Assembly (NCBI RefSeq): GCF_019139535.1
Contig: NZ_CP077073.1
Location: 4,058,501 to 4,122,500, forward strand
From: Pseudomonas muyukensis
GTDB lineage: Bacteria > Pseudomonadota > Gammaproteobacteria > Pseudomonadales > Pseudomonadaceae
DNA: 64,000 bases
Direction: 5' to 3'
The translations under genes and the position numbers were made by a program. Each line of letters starts with the position of its first letter. Position 1 is the first letter of the stretch. Shown here one piece after another: positions 15,927-25,063 of the stretch. Under the pieces are notes generated by a model. It searched no databases. It was not told where the DNA came from and saw only the letters and a program-made list of their open reading frames with translations.

Positions 15927-18047
15927 ATGGCAAAAAAGTCTGTTGCCCCGGCATCCCTGTCGATGCTGGGCCTGCTGGTGGTGCCTGCCGTCCATGCTGA
16001 AAGCCAAGCCCCGCTCGCCCTCCCCGCGACCTCGGTGACCAGCGCCTACGAACAGCAAAGCTACAAGGCCAGCGAGAGCAAGAGCGCACTGAAGATCGAC
16101 GCGCCGCTGCGCGATATCCCGCAGACCGTCAACGTGGTGCCCGAAAGCGTGATCAAGGATCAGGGCGCCCAATCCATGGAAGAGGTACTCAAGAACGTGC
16201 CCGGCGTCGGCCTGTCCAACGGCGACGGCCAACGCGACCAGGTGACCATCCGCGGCTTCAGCGCCATTGGCGACATGTACGTCGATGGCATCCGCGACGA
16301 CGCCCTGTACTTTCGCGACCTGTCCAACGTCGAGCGGGTCGAGGTGATCAAGGGCCCGGCCGCCGTCCTCTATGGCCGGGGCTCGTCGGGCGGGCTGATC
16401 AACAGCATCAGCAAGAAACCGGGCTTCGCGCCCAAGCAGGAGGTGGGCATGACCTTCGACACCGAGGGCAAGCGCCGCACCCAGTTCGACAGCGGCTGGG
16501 CCGACCCGCAAGGCAACCACGCCTACCGTGTCACCGGCGCCTTCGAAGACAGCGACACCTTCCGCGACGACGGCTACATCGACCGCAAGGCCATCGCCCC
16601 GTCGGCTTACTTCAAGCTGTCCGACGACCTGGAACTGAACCTCGGCGCCACCTACCTGTACGACAAGCGCCTGATCGACTTCGGCATCCCGGCCCTGGGC
16701 AACCGCCCGGTGGACGTCAGCCGCGACAAACGCTTCGGCTCGGGCAACGCCTCCCAGGACTACGCCCGCAGCGAGGTGTTCTCGTTCACCGCCAGCCTCG
16801 ACTACCGCATCAACGACGATTTCACCCTGAGCAACACCAGCCGCTACTACCGCTACGACCTGGACCGCAACAACACCCTGGCCGACAGCAGCCCGACCCG
16901 CTTCGTCACCGCGGCCAACGGCGAGCTGCTGGTCAAGCTCAACCGTGGCAACGTCGCGCGCGACGAGTCCGGGGTGTTCAACCAGACCGAGCTCAAGCAG
17001 CGCGCGGAACTGGCCGGCATGCAGCACAACCTGCTGTACGGCGTGGAGGTCGGCTTCCAGGACAAGTACCAGCGCGTCTACAGCCAGAACAACGTGGCCC
17101 GCGTGCCGGTCTACCGCGACGCCCTGGTGGCGGTGCCGGAGCATGCCGCCAGCCTGTCGTCCAATGGCAGCAACTACCAGCAGACCAGCGGTTTCTACGT
17201 GCAGGACCTGATCGAGTTGAGCCCGCAATGGAAGGCCTTGCTGGGGGTGCGCTACGACATCTTCGGCCAGCAATACAACGACGCGCGGGTGCAGAACGTC
17301 GATCTCGACCGCACCGACAAGACCTGGAGCCCGCGCGTGGGCCTGGTCTACCAACCGGACCAGGTGCAGTCGTACTACGTGTCGGTCAGCCGCAGCTACC
17401 AGCCGTCGGGCGAGGTATTCGCCGTGTCGCCGACAAACGCCGGCCTGGAGCCCGAGGAAACCACCAACTACGAGGTGGGCGCCAAGTGGGACCTGCTCGA
17501 CAGCCGCCTGGCCTTGACCGCCGCGGTGTTCCGCCTGGAACGCACCAACATGAAGACCGCCGACCCGGCCAACCCCAACCTCACGGTGCTGGCCGGCGAG
17601 CAGCGCACCGACGGTTTCGAGGCCACCCTCAGCGGGCAGTTGAGCGACAAGTGGCAGATCTATGCCGGCTATGCCTTCCTCGACGCCGAGATCACCAAGT
17701 CCAACAGCAAGACCAACGGCGTGGCCAACGAGGGCCAGGTACCGACCCTGACACCGCGCAACAGCGCCAACGTCTGGCTGGTGCGCACCCTCACCCCTGA
17801 ATGGCGCGTGGCCGCGGGCGCCAACTATGTGGACGCGCGCTACACCGCGCTGGACAACCAGGTGGTGATGCCCGGCTACACCACGTTCGATGCCGCGTTG
17901 CTGTACGGCGTGGAGCACTGGGACGCGGCGTTGCGCCTGAAGAACGCCTTCGATCGCGACTACTATGCCTCGGCCCATGGCTCGGTGGATTTGATCACCC
18001 CCGGCGCCCCGCGGACCCTCGAGGCCAGCGTGAACTACCGGTTCTAA
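15927..18047 (+). CDS. TonB-dependent siderophore receptor, catecholate-type
   Basis: The 706-residue outer-membrane receptor starts MAKKSVAPASLSMLGLLVVP with a signal peptide ending near AVHA. The plug domain (about 50-165) shows LRDIPQTVNVVPESVIKDQG, VTIRGFSAIGDMYVDGIRDD and VERVEVIKGPAAVLYGRGSSGG. A 22-strand barrel follows and ends with the C-terminal aromatic LEASVNYRF. Length and plug motifs place it with Fiu/PiuA-like receptors for Fe-catecholates. There is no sigma/anti-sigma pair and no N-terminal signalling extension, so regulation is probably by Fur alone. I chose the ATG at 15927; the preceding 17 in-frame codons overlap the possible Fur box. Confidence 0.9.
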   Translation: MAKKSVAPASLSMLGLLVVPAVHAESQAPLALPATSVTSAYEQQSYKASESKSALKIDAPLRDIPQTVNVVPESVIKDQGAQSMEEVLKNVPGVGLSNGDGQRDQVTIRGFSAIGDMYVDGIRDDALYFRDLSNVERVEVIKGPAAVLYGRGSSGGLINSISKKPGFAPKQEVGMTFDTEGKRRTQFDSGWADPQGNHAYRVTGAFEDSDTFRDDGYIDRKAIAPSAYFKLSDDLELNLGATYLYDKRLIDFGIPALGNRPVDVSRDKRFGSGNASQDYARSEVFSFTASLDYRINDDFTLSNTSRYYRYDLDRNNTLADSSPTRFVTAANGELLVKLNRGNVARDESGVFNQTELKQRAELAGMQHNLLYGVEVGFQDKYQRVYSQNNVARVPVYRDALVAVPEHAASLSSNGSNYQQTSGFYVQDLIELSPQWKALLGVRYDIFGQQYNDARVQNVDLDRTDKTWSPRVGLVYQPDQVQSYYVSVSRSYQPSGEVFAVSPTNAGLEPEETTNYEVGAKWDLLDSRLALTAAVFRLERTNMKTADPANPNLTVLAGEQRTDGFEATLSGQLSDKWQIYAGYAFLDAEITKSNSKTNGVANEGQVPTLTPRNSANVWLVRTLTPEWRVAAGANYVDARYTALDNQVVMPGYTTFDAALLYGVEHWDAALRLKNAFDRDYYASAHGSVDLITPGAPRTLEASVNYRF

Positions 18048-18064
18048 GCCACTGCGCAGCATGG

Positions 18065-18160
18065 CACCGGCTGCGCCGGTGTTCGCCGGCAAGGCCGGCT
18101 CCTACCGCGACCGCGCCGTCCCGCGGCCTGTAGGCGCCAGCCTTGCTGGCGAAGCAGGCA
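18065..18160. repeat. Inverted pair of P. putida-type REP elements
   Basis: A plus-oriented REP at 18065-18105 consists of an ACCGGC-tgc-GCCGGT hairpin followed by ttcgccggcaaggccggctc and ctac. A minus-oriented copy lies at about 18128-18160 (complement ttcgccagcaaggctggcgc). Together they can fold into a large bidirectional hairpin and lie between the receptor and the small lipoprotein gene. Confidence 0.75.
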
Positions 18161-18298
18161 CCGCGGGACATCGCGCTGACGCTTTCACGCCCAGCTCGAT
18201 AGTCACTATCAAGCACAGCAATTTCTCATGCTTGGTCCTGGGCACTAACCTGGGTTCATCGATTCGGCCCCTGAATCCCGAACCCCGGAAGCATCCCG

Positions 18299-18550
18299 AT
18301 GAATACCAGCGCCCGCCTGATGCTTGCTGCCCTGACCGCACTCGGCATTGCCGTGCTCAGTGGCTGTGCCAACCACCCCGAACTGCGCCCCTACAGCGCC
18401 GAGGAAAGCCGCCAGCTGCAGCTTGAAGCCCTGCAGCGCCAGGGGTTGAGCCTGCAAGCGTATGAACAGCGTCGGCTGGCCTTGTTGCGCGCGGAGCAGC
18501 CACAAGAGGTGACAGACATCCCGGCGAATGCGCGCTCGACGCGCGGCTGA
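18299..18550 (+). CDS. Small lipoprotein of unknown function
   Basis: The 83-residue protein begins MNTSARLMLAALTALGIAVL, followed by lipobox LSGC, so it should be lipidated and anchored in the envelope. The mature part is short, charged and probably helical (SAEESRQLQLEALQRQGL, YEQRRLALLRAEQ). A CGGAAG ribosome site precedes the ATG. It stands alone between the REP pair and the convergent DUF2955 operon. I do not recognise a function. Confidence 0.7.
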   Translation: MNTSARLMLAALTALGIAVLSGCANHPELRPYSAEESRQLQLEALQRQGLSLQAYEQRRLALLRAEQPQEVTDIPANARSTRG

Positions 18551-18559
18551 GCGCAACTG

Positions 18560-19570
18560 TCAAACCCCCACCCCCCGCCTACGCCCATCGATCCACACCA
18601 ACATCACACTGGCATACAACGACACCAGCACGAACAACCCCAGCCGCACGGCAAACGCGCGATACACATCCTGCCCCGCCAGGCTGTCCTGCACCGACTG
18701 CCCGAGCAGAATCAACAAGGTCGTCAGGCAACTGACCCAGTACGCCGGGCTGTGCCGGGTCGCCACCAGCCGTTGCAGGCGCCGCGCCTGCCACAGCGCA
18801 GCCAGCAGCACCCAGAGAAACAGCATCCACAGGTGCACGAACAGGCTCAATGCCCCCCACAGCAGCATCGCCAGGACCCCGGCCAGCAGCGTCGAGCCCA
18901 CCAGTTCGCGGGCCGCCTGCCGCGCCTCGGTGCCATCGGCCTGCTGCCCCAGGCTCACCGCCTTCATGATCAGCGGCATGAAGCGATCCGGCGCCACCAG
19001 CGCCAGCAGGAACGCCGGCATCACGATCAAGGTGGCGCGCAAGGCAATCCAACCGGCGTCCGCCACCACGCTGGGCGCCTGGGCGGGCGCGGGGGCATGC
19101 GCAGGTTCCGGGCACAGCCCGTGGGCCACGGCGGTGCACAGCACCGCCAGCAACATGCCCTTGGCCATGGCCTCGACCACCGACAACGCCAACTCGAAAT
19201 CGCGGGTGCCTGCGCCAGCAACCAAGGTCAGGCCAATCACCAGCAGGTTGGCCAGCAAACCGTTGCCACCGCGCTGGGCATAGCGAAACACCCAGAACAG
19301 CCCCAACGCCACCAGCAGCACACCGGTCAGCGGCGCATGGCGCAGCAGCGGGATCAGCAGCAGGCCACTGCCGCAGCTCAACAGCACCAGCACCGCCAGC
19401 ACCGGCGCCAGGCGCAACGGCAAGGCCGCCGTGCGCATGGCCAGCAACAGCACGCACAGCACCGGCGCCAGGATCGGTACCGGCAAGCCGATGCCGAAGC
19501 TCGCCGCCAGGCTCAGCGCCGCGCCCCAGGCCAAGCGCCAGGCCCGCCGCCGGCGCAGCTCAATAGGCAT
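18560..19570 (-). CDS. DUF2955 membrane protein (FUSC/AaeB-like efflux partner)
   Basis: The 336-residue polytopic membrane protein starts MPIELRRRRAWRLAWGAALS and has about ten hydrophobic segments in two halves, with the arginine-rich cytoplasmic ends typical of the FUSC/DUF2955 group. Such proteins work with HlyD-type adaptors to export aromatic acids or drugs. Its start overlaps the 3' end of the HlyD gene by 11 bp, so the two are coupled. It is the last gene of the seven-gene minus-strand run. The substrate is unknown. Confidence 0.8.
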   Translation of the reverse strand: MPIELRRRRAWRLAWGAALSLAASFGIGLPVPILAPVLCVLLLAMRTAALPLRLAPVLAVLVLLSCGSGLLLIPLLRHAPLTGVLLVALGLFWVFRYAQRGGNGLLANLLVIGLTLVAGAGTRDFELALSVVEAMAKGMLLAVLCTAVAHGLCPEPAHAPAPAQAPSVVADAGWIALRATLIVMPAFLLALVAPDRFMPLIMKAVSLGQQADGTEARQAARELVGSTLLAGVLAMLLWGALSLFVHLWMLFLWVLLAALWQARRLQRLVATRHSPAYWVSCLTTLLILLGQSVQDSLAGQDVYRAFAVRLGLFVLVSLYASVMLVWIDGRRRGVGV

Positions 19571-20639
19571 AAGACAGCCAGCTCATCACGGCCATGAACA
19601 ACCGCCCCAGCAGGTTCAGCGGGTTGCCCTGCCCCGGCAGCGCCATCACCTCGGCCTGGCCCCCGACCCGCAACTGCGAGGCCTCCAGCGCCTGGTCCGG
19701 GTCGAGTTCGACGATCACCGGGAAGCGCTGCGCCGAGCGCAGCCACTCCCGACTGTTCTGCACCGTTGGCAGTTGCCCTGGCGGCGGCGCCTGGCCGGTG
19801 CTGACAGCCTGGCCGATGCTGCGGATGCGTCCGCGCCACACCTCTCCAGGCAGGCCGTCGAGCACCACCAGCACCGGCGTGCCGCTGCGCAGGCGGCCGA
19901 GGTTGTTTTCGGTCATGTCGGCACTGATCCACAGGTCATGGGTGGCAACCAGGGTCAGCACCGGGCTGCCGGCACCGACGTAGTGGCCGACATCCACCCG
20001 CAGGTCGGTGATGCGCCCGTCGGCATCGGCGCGCACCTGGGTCCGCGCCAGGTCCAGGCGGGCCTTCTCCAGGTTGGCCGCGGCGCTGCGCAGTTGGGCG
20101 TTGTCGTCGCTGCTGCCGCCCTCCTGCTCCTTGGCCCGCTCGACTTCGGCGCGGGCCGCGGCGACCTGGCTGCGCGCCTGCTCGTAGCTGGCCTGGGCAC
20201 CTTCCAGGCGGCGCACCGACACCGTGCCTGGATCCTCCTGATACAACCGCCGCAGGCGCTCGGCATCCTGGCGGGCCTTGCGCGCATTGGCCTCGGCCGC
20301 CGCCAGCGCGGCCTGGGCCGAGTCGATACCGGCACTGTGGGCGCCCACCTGGCGCCGCGCCGCCTCGTAGTCGGCCTCGGCCCGGGCCAGGGCGATGCGG
20401 TACTGCGCCGGGTCCAGCTCGAACAGCAGCTCACCGCGCCGCACCGGCTGGTTGTTGCCCACCGCCACCCGTCGCACCTGCCCAGCCACCTCGGCGCTCA
20501 CCGCCACCACATAGGCCTGCAGGCGCGCCTGCTGGGTATAGGGGGTGAAGCGGTCGGCCAGCAGGTACCAGAGCAGGCTCACGGCAATCACCAGGAGGAT
20601 CCAGCGCATGCCCCGGTCGGGGGCTTGGGCTTGAGTCAT
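19560..20639 (-). CDS. HlyD/EmrA-type efflux adaptor
   Basis: The 359-residue protein has one N-terminal membrane helix (about 13-30), then barrel-sandwich sequence (VVAVSAEVAGQVRRVAVGNNQPVRRGELLF), a long coiled coil (about 85-200) and the matching second half (VRADADGRITDLRVDVGHYVGAGSPVL). This is the EmrA/AaeA layout. It bridges the DUF2955 inner-membrane protein and the outer-membrane factor encoded immediately upstream; gene overlaps are 11 bp downstream and 4 bp upstream. The system should be a tripartite exporter independent of ATP. Confidence 0.87.
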   Translation of the reverse strand: MTQAQAPDRGMRWILLVIAVSLLWYLLADRFTPYTQQARLQAYVVAVSAEVAGQVRRVAVGNNQPVRRGELLFELDPAQYRIALARAEADYEAARRQVGAHSAGIDSAQAALAAAEANARKARQDAERLRRLYQEDPGTVSVRRLEGAQASYEQARSQVAAARAEVERAKEQEGGSSDDNAQLRSAAANLEKARLDLARTQVRADADGRITDLRVDVGHYVGAGSPVLTLVATHDLWISADMTENNLGRLRSGTPVLVVLDGLPGEVWRGRIRSIGQAVSTGQAPPPGQLPTVQNSREWLRSAQRFPVIVELDPDQALEASQLRVGGQAEVMALPGQGNPLNLLGRLFMAVMSWLSYAY

Positions 20640-22132
20640 TCGCGCTCACCTTGTTCATCGAGCAGCTCGCCCCAGTCGGTGCGTCGCTGCATCTGTTCCC
20701 GGGTTGGCCGGTCGATGGCCGCGGCCTGGCGCTGCCAGCCGCCGCCGAGGGCCTTGTACAAGGCCACCAGGCTGCTGACCGCGTTGCCACGGCTGACCAG
20801 GTAGCCGTCCTGTTGCTGCAACAGCAACTGCTGGGCATCGAGCACCCGCTGGAAATCGGCGAAGCCCTCGCGGTACTGCGCGCTGGCCAGCGCCAGCGAA
20901 CGTTGCGCGGCCTGGGATGCCTGGTCGCGAATGGCCGCGCTCTGCAAGGCACGCACCAGGCCGCTGGCGGCGTCGTCGGCCTCGCGCGCGGCGTCGCGCA
21001 CCTGCTGGTGGTACAGGGTCAGCAACTGCTGCAGGCGCGCGTCCTCGACCCGCACGGCGTTCTTGCGCCGGCCATGGTCGAACGGGTTCCACAGCAGCGC
21101 GGGCCCCGCGGCGATATCGAAGCTGTCGGGCAGCCGACTGGACGACACCAGGCTCCAGCCCAGGCTGCCGAGCAGGCTCAGTTGCGGGTACAGATCGGCC
21201 TCGGCCACCCCGACCAGCGCCGACTGCGCCGCCACCGCCTGCTCGGCGGCGCGGATGTCCGGGCGCCGGCGCAGCAGCTCGGCGGGCACCTCGCGCAGCA
21301 CCGCGCGATCCGGCAGCGGCAGTTGCCCATGGCCTGCGGCCAGCTCCGGCAGCGCGCCGGGCGGGCGTCCGAGCAAGGCGCACAGTGTGTTGCGCAAGGT
21401 GTTGAGCTGGTTCTCGAACTCAGGGATGGTCGCCTCGGTGGCCAACAGCTGGGTGCGCGCCTGCTGCCAGTCGAGCTCGTCGTTCTCGCCGTGCCGGAAC
21501 AGCCGCTCGGTGATCTGCAGGCTGCGCGCCTGGCGCCGGGCGTTGTCGCGGGCGATGTCCAGCCGCGCCTCGGCGGTACGCAGGCCGAAATAGGTGTCGG
21601 CCACCTGTGCGCGCAGCAGCACCAGGGCATCGGCATGGTTGGCCCGGGAGGCGAAATAGGCCGCGTCGGCCGCCTCGATGGCGCGGCTGAAGCGGCCCCA
21701 GAAGTCGATTTCCCAGGCAACCTCGAAGCCCAGGCTCGACTGCCAGAACACCGAGTCGCGGGCGCTCGGGCTAGCGGACTGGTCCTGCTTGAGATACAGG
21801 CTCTGGGCGCGCAATTGCTGCAACTGCGGGTAGCGCCCGGCCTGCACGATGGCCAGTTGCGCGCGCGCCTCGGCGATGCGTAACCCGGCCACCTGCAGGT
21901 CGCCGTTATGGGCATCGGCCTCGGCAATCAGCGCATCGAGGGTCGGGTCGGCGAACGACGCCCACCACTGGCGCAGGTCGACAGCGCCGCGGGCGGTGGC
22001 CTGGGCCAGCAGCGGGGTATGCCAGCCGGCCAGCCACGGGTCCTGCGGCGGGGTGAAATCCGGGCCGACCTGGGTGCAACCGGCAAGCATCGCCAACAGG
22101 CTCAGCGCCCCGCGGCGCGTCGATCCGCCCAT
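20636..22132 (-). CDS. NodT-family outer-membrane efflux lipoprotein
   Basis: The 498-residue protein starts MGGSTRRGALSLLAMLAGCTQ, giving a lipobox LAGC and the TQVGPDFTPP motif of NodT-type channels. Two TolC-like repeats follow (FEVAWEIDFWGRFSRAIEAA and RRPDIRAAEQAVAAQ). An in-frame ATG 30 bp upstream would overlap the preceding gene and displace the signal peptide, so I prefer 22132. It supplies the outer-membrane exit for the HlyD/DUF2955 pair. Confidence 0.87.
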   Translation of the reverse strand: MGGSTRRGALSLLAMLAGCTQVGPDFTPPQDPWLAGWHTPLLAQATARGAVDLRQWWASFADPTLDALIAEADAHNGDLQVAGLRIAEARAQLAIVQAGRYPQLQQLRAQSLYLKQDQSASPSARDSVFWQSSLGFEVAWEIDFWGRFSRAIEAADAAYFASRANHADALVLLRAQVADTYFGLRTAEARLDIARDNARRQARSLQITERLFRHGENDELDWQQARTQLLATEATIPEFENQLNTLRNTLCALLGRPPGALPELAAGHGQLPLPDRAVLREVPAELLRRRPDIRAAEQAVAAQSALVGVAEADLYPQLSLLGSLGWSLVSSSRLPDSFDIAAGPALLWNPFDHGRRKNAVRVEDARLQQLLTLYHQQVRDAAREADDAASGLVRALQSAAIRDQASQAAQRSLALASAQYREGFADFQRVLDAQQLLLQQQDGYLVSRGNAVSSLVALYKALGGGWQRQAAAIDRPTREQMQRRTDWGELLDEQGERE

Positions 22133-22145
22133 GGCCGCGGCGGGC

Positions 22146-23243
22146 TCACGCCGCCGGCCCATCGGGGCGCTCGGGCACCTGCTGGTCGACCCACTGCCAG
22201 AACAGGTTGTAGGTCACCGCCAGGATCACCGGGCCGAGGAACAAGCCAATGACGCCCTTGGCCACCATGCCGCCGAGGGCGCCGATCAGCACCACCGGCA
22301 TCGGCACATCCACCCCGCGCCCCAGCAACAGCGGCTTGAGCACGTTGTCGGCCAGGCCGGCGACGAAGGTATACACGGCAAACAGGATGGTCATGGCAGT
22401 GAAGCCCTCGGTGCTGAACACATAGGCGATCACCGGCAGGGTGACCAGGGTCGCCGGCGCCTGGGCGATGCCCAGCATGAGGACGACGATGGCCAGCATG
22501 CCCGCCCCCGGCACGCCCTTGAGCACGAAACCGACGCCGATCAGCAGCATCTGGATGAAAGCGATGCCGATCACCCCCTGGGCCACGGCGCGGATGGTCG
22601 CGGTGCACAGCTGGGCGATCGGCTTGCCGCGCGCCTCGCCCGACACACGCATGGCGATGCGCTGGGCCGCCCGCTGGCCCTGCTCGCCGAAGGCCATGAT
22701 CACCCCGGACACCAGGACCGCGCCAATGAACAGCAAGAAGGCGCCGCCGGCACTGGCGGCGGCGCCCAGCACCACGCGCCCGGCGCCCTTGAGGTCGGGC
22801 AGGTAGTGGTTGAGCACCCCGCTCAGGCTCTGCGACGCGGCCAGCCACAGAGCATGCAGCTTCGCCCCGAGCAGCGGCCAGCCGGCCACCGCGTCCGGCG
22901 GTGGCGGCACGCGCCAGGCACCGCTCTTGAGCAACCCGACCAGGCTTTCCAGCGACTCGCCGATCGACGCCACCACCAGGTAGATCGGCACCAGCAGCAC
23001 CACCAGCACCAGTACCACCAGCAGCGTCGCCGCATGCCCCTGGCGCAGGCGCGTCGTGCGCAGCAGGCGGCGCTGCAAGGGGTACAGGGTGACCGCCAGG
23101 ATCACCGCCCAGAGCATCAGCTCGAGGAACGGCTGGAACACCTGGTAGGCGAAGATCACCAGCGCGGCCACCAGCCCCGCCTTGATCAATACATCGAGCA
23201 GCCCCCGCGACAGGACGCTGTCCAGCTTGAAACCCGACTGCAT
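22146..23243 (-). CDS. AI-2E-family (PerM-like) membrane transporter
   Basis: The 365-residue protein starts MQSGFKLDSVLSRGLLDVLI and shows the AI-2E/PerM topology of seven to eight helices, with the C-terminal motif block LADNVLKPLLLGRGVDVPMPVVLIGALGG, which is highly conserved in the family. Members include the autoinducer-2 exporter TqsA and Na+/H+ antiporter-like proteins, so the substrate is uncertain. It lies 26 bp after the CPA2 antiporter gene and 13 bp before the outer-membrane factor gene. Confidence 0.88.
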   Translation of the reverse strand: MQSGFKLDSVLSRGLLDVLIKAGLVAALVIFAYQVFQPFLELMLWAVILAVTLYPLQRRLLRTTRLRQGHAATLLVVLVLVVLLVPIYLVVASIGESLESLVGLLKSGAWRVPPPPDAVAGWPLLGAKLHALWLAASQSLSGVLNHYLPDLKGAGRVVLGAAASAGGAFLLFIGAVLVSGVIMAFGEQGQRAAQRIAMRVSGEARGKPIAQLCTATIRAVAQGVIGIAFIQMLLIGVGFVLKGVPGAGMLAIVVLMLGIAQAPATLVTLPVIAYVFSTEGFTAMTILFAVYTFVAGLADNVLKPLLLGRGVDVPMPVVLIGALGGMVAKGVIGLFLGPVILAVTYNLFWQWVDQQVPERPDGPAA

Positions 23244-23269
23244 GCTCCACCTCCGCGATTGTGCAAACC

Positions 23270-24994
23270 CTACTGGCGGTCCCCCGCCGACGGCCCATCC
23301 TCGTCGGGCAGGCGCCCCTGGCGGTGCTGCGCCAGCAGCCCGGCGCGCTCCTGCTGCTGGTAACCCTGCAGCCAGGCCGCCGCCTGCGCCTCGCTGCGCC
23401 CCAGCACGATCAAGGCCCGCCGCGCCATTTCCAGGCTGGAGTGGAAGGTCTCGCGCACCGGGCTCACCCCTAGTTCGAGCAAGCGCAGCACATCGCGGTG
23501 GTCGCGGGCCGCGGCGATCACCGGCAGTTGCGGGTACAGCTGCGCCAGCACATCGACAGTCTTCTGGTTGGCCTGGGCGTCGTCGCCGGCGACGATCACC
23601 AGCGCGGCCTCGCCGACCTTGGCCGCACGCAACACCTCCGAGCGCGACGGATCGCCGTAGTACAGATCGGCGGCGCCACGCGCCAAGGTCCGTGGCGAGG
23701 CATCCAGGGCCACCAGGCGGATGCCCTCGGCCCGCAGCATGCGCGCGATGGCCCGCCCCAGGCGGCCCATGCCAGCGATGACCACCTGCGCCGCTTCCTC
23801 CACCTCGGGGATCTGCCCGGGCGCGGCCTGTGGCGCAGGGCGCAGTTGCCGGGCCAGGGCCATCATCACCAGCGGCACCACCGCCATCGACAGGGTGATG
23901 GCCAGCACCAGCAGGTCGTGCAGTTGCTGGGCCAGCACCTGGTGCTGCAACGCCAGCTTGAACACCACGAAGGCGAACTCGCCGCCAGAGGCCAGCACCA
24001 CCGCCAGGCACAGTGCCTGGGCGCGGTCCAGGCCTGCAGCCAGGCGGCCCAGGCCGAACAGCAACGGCAGCTTGATGCCCACCAGCAGCAGGGTCAGCCC
24101 CAGCACCTGCAGCGGCATGCCCAGCAACAGGCGCAAGTCGACGGCCATGCCCACGCCGACGAAGAACAGCCCCAGCAACAGCCCTTTGAGCGGTTCGATC
24201 TGCGACTCCAGCTCGTGGCGGAACTCCGACTCGGCCATCAGCACCCCGGCGAGGAACGCACCCAGGGCCATCGACACACCGACATGCTCCATCACCCACG
24301 CCGTGCCCAATACCACCAGCAGCGCCGTGGCCGTGGACAGTTCAGGCAGGCCGCAGCCGACGGTCCAGCGGAACACCGGGCGCAGCAGGTAGCGGCCAGC
24401 GACGATCACCACGGCAAGCCCCAGCACCACTGCCAGCACCGGCCAGGCGCCCTCGTCCGCGGTGCTGACGCTGCCGCCGAGCAACGGCACCACGGCGATC
24501 AAGGGGATTGCGGCGATGTCCTGGAACAGCAAGATGGCCACCGCCAGGCGGCCATGGGCCTTGCCCAGTTCCTTGCGCTCGGCCAGCACCTGCAAGCCGA
24601 AGGCAGTGGACGACAACGCCAGGCCCAGGCCGAGCACAGTGGCGCTGGCCGGCGCCTGGTCGAACAGCAGCCAGGCCAGCCCCCCCAGCACCAGGGCGGT
24701 CAGGCCCACCTGCAGCGAACCGATGCCGAACAGCGCCCGGCGCAAGGTCCACAGCCTGCGCGGCGACAGTTCCAGGCCGATGACGAACAGCAGCATCACC
24801 ACACCCATCTCCGACAGCCGCGCGACGTTGTCGGGGTTGTCGATCAGGCCCAGCAGCGCGGGGCCGATCAGGATGCCGGCGAACAGGTAGCCCGGCACCG
24901 CGCCCAGTTTCAGGCGCTGGGCCAGCGGCACCAGGACCACCACCGCCAGCAAAAATACCACCGTGGCCTGCAACAGGCTGCCGTCATGGGGCAT
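23270..24994 (-). CDS. CPA2-family cation:proton antiporter with RCK domain (KefC/YbaL-like)
   Basis: The 574-residue protein has about 12 membrane helices (MPHDGSLLQATVVFLLAVVV; GVVMLLFVIGLELSPRRLW) followed by a cytoplasmic RCK/TrkA-N Rossmann domain at about 405-525 (VVIAGMGRLGRAIARMLRAEG, LVALDASPRT). It should exchange K+ or Na+ for protons, gated by nucleotide. No KefF or KefG partner is nearby, which favours the YbaL-like branch over true KefB/KefC. It lies 69 bp after the DUF2950 gene and probably belongs to the same transcript as the AI-2E and efflux genes. Confidence 0.88.
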   Translation of the reverse strand: MPHDGSLLQATVVFLLAVVVLVPLAQRLKLGAVPGYLFAGILIGPALLGLIDNPDNVARLSEMGVVMLLFVIGLELSPRRLWTLRRALFGIGSLQVGLTALVLGGLAWLLFDQAPASATVLGLGLALSSTAFGLQVLAERKELGKAHGRLAVAILLFQDIAAIPLIAVVPLLGGSVSTADEGAWPVLAVVLGLAVVIVAGRYLLRPVFRWTVGCGLPELSTATALLVVLGTAWVMEHVGVSMALGAFLAGVLMAESEFRHELESQIEPLKGLLLGLFFVGVGMAVDLRLLLGMPLQVLGLTLLLVGIKLPLLFGLGRLAAGLDRAQALCLAVVLASGGEFAFVVFKLALQHQVLAQQLHDLLVLAITLSMAVVPLVMMALARQLRPAPQAAPGQIPEVEEAAQVVIAGMGRLGRAIARMLRAEGIRLVALDASPRTLARGAADLYYGDPSRSEVLRAAKVGEAALVIVAGDDAQANQKTVDVLAQLYPQLPVIAAARDHRDVLRLLELGVSPVRETFHSSLEMARRALIVLGRSEAQAAAWLQGYQQQERAGLLAQHRQGRLPDEDGPSAGDRQ

Positions 24995-25063
24995 AGCGTC
25001 TCCACGTCATCGGGTATTGCCGGGGGCGCGTTGCGCCCGTTTTCGCGGCCCAAGGCTGCGCCT

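Noticed and set aside
18065..18160. Rho-independent terminator or small RNA
   Set aside because: The hairpins match the known P. putida REP pattern, also seen at 46334, and lack a T tract; termination would be incidental.
23270..24994. True glutathione-gated KefB/KefC
   Set aside because: No KefF/KefG ancillary gene is adjacent, so only a CPA2 antiporter with RCK domain can be supported.
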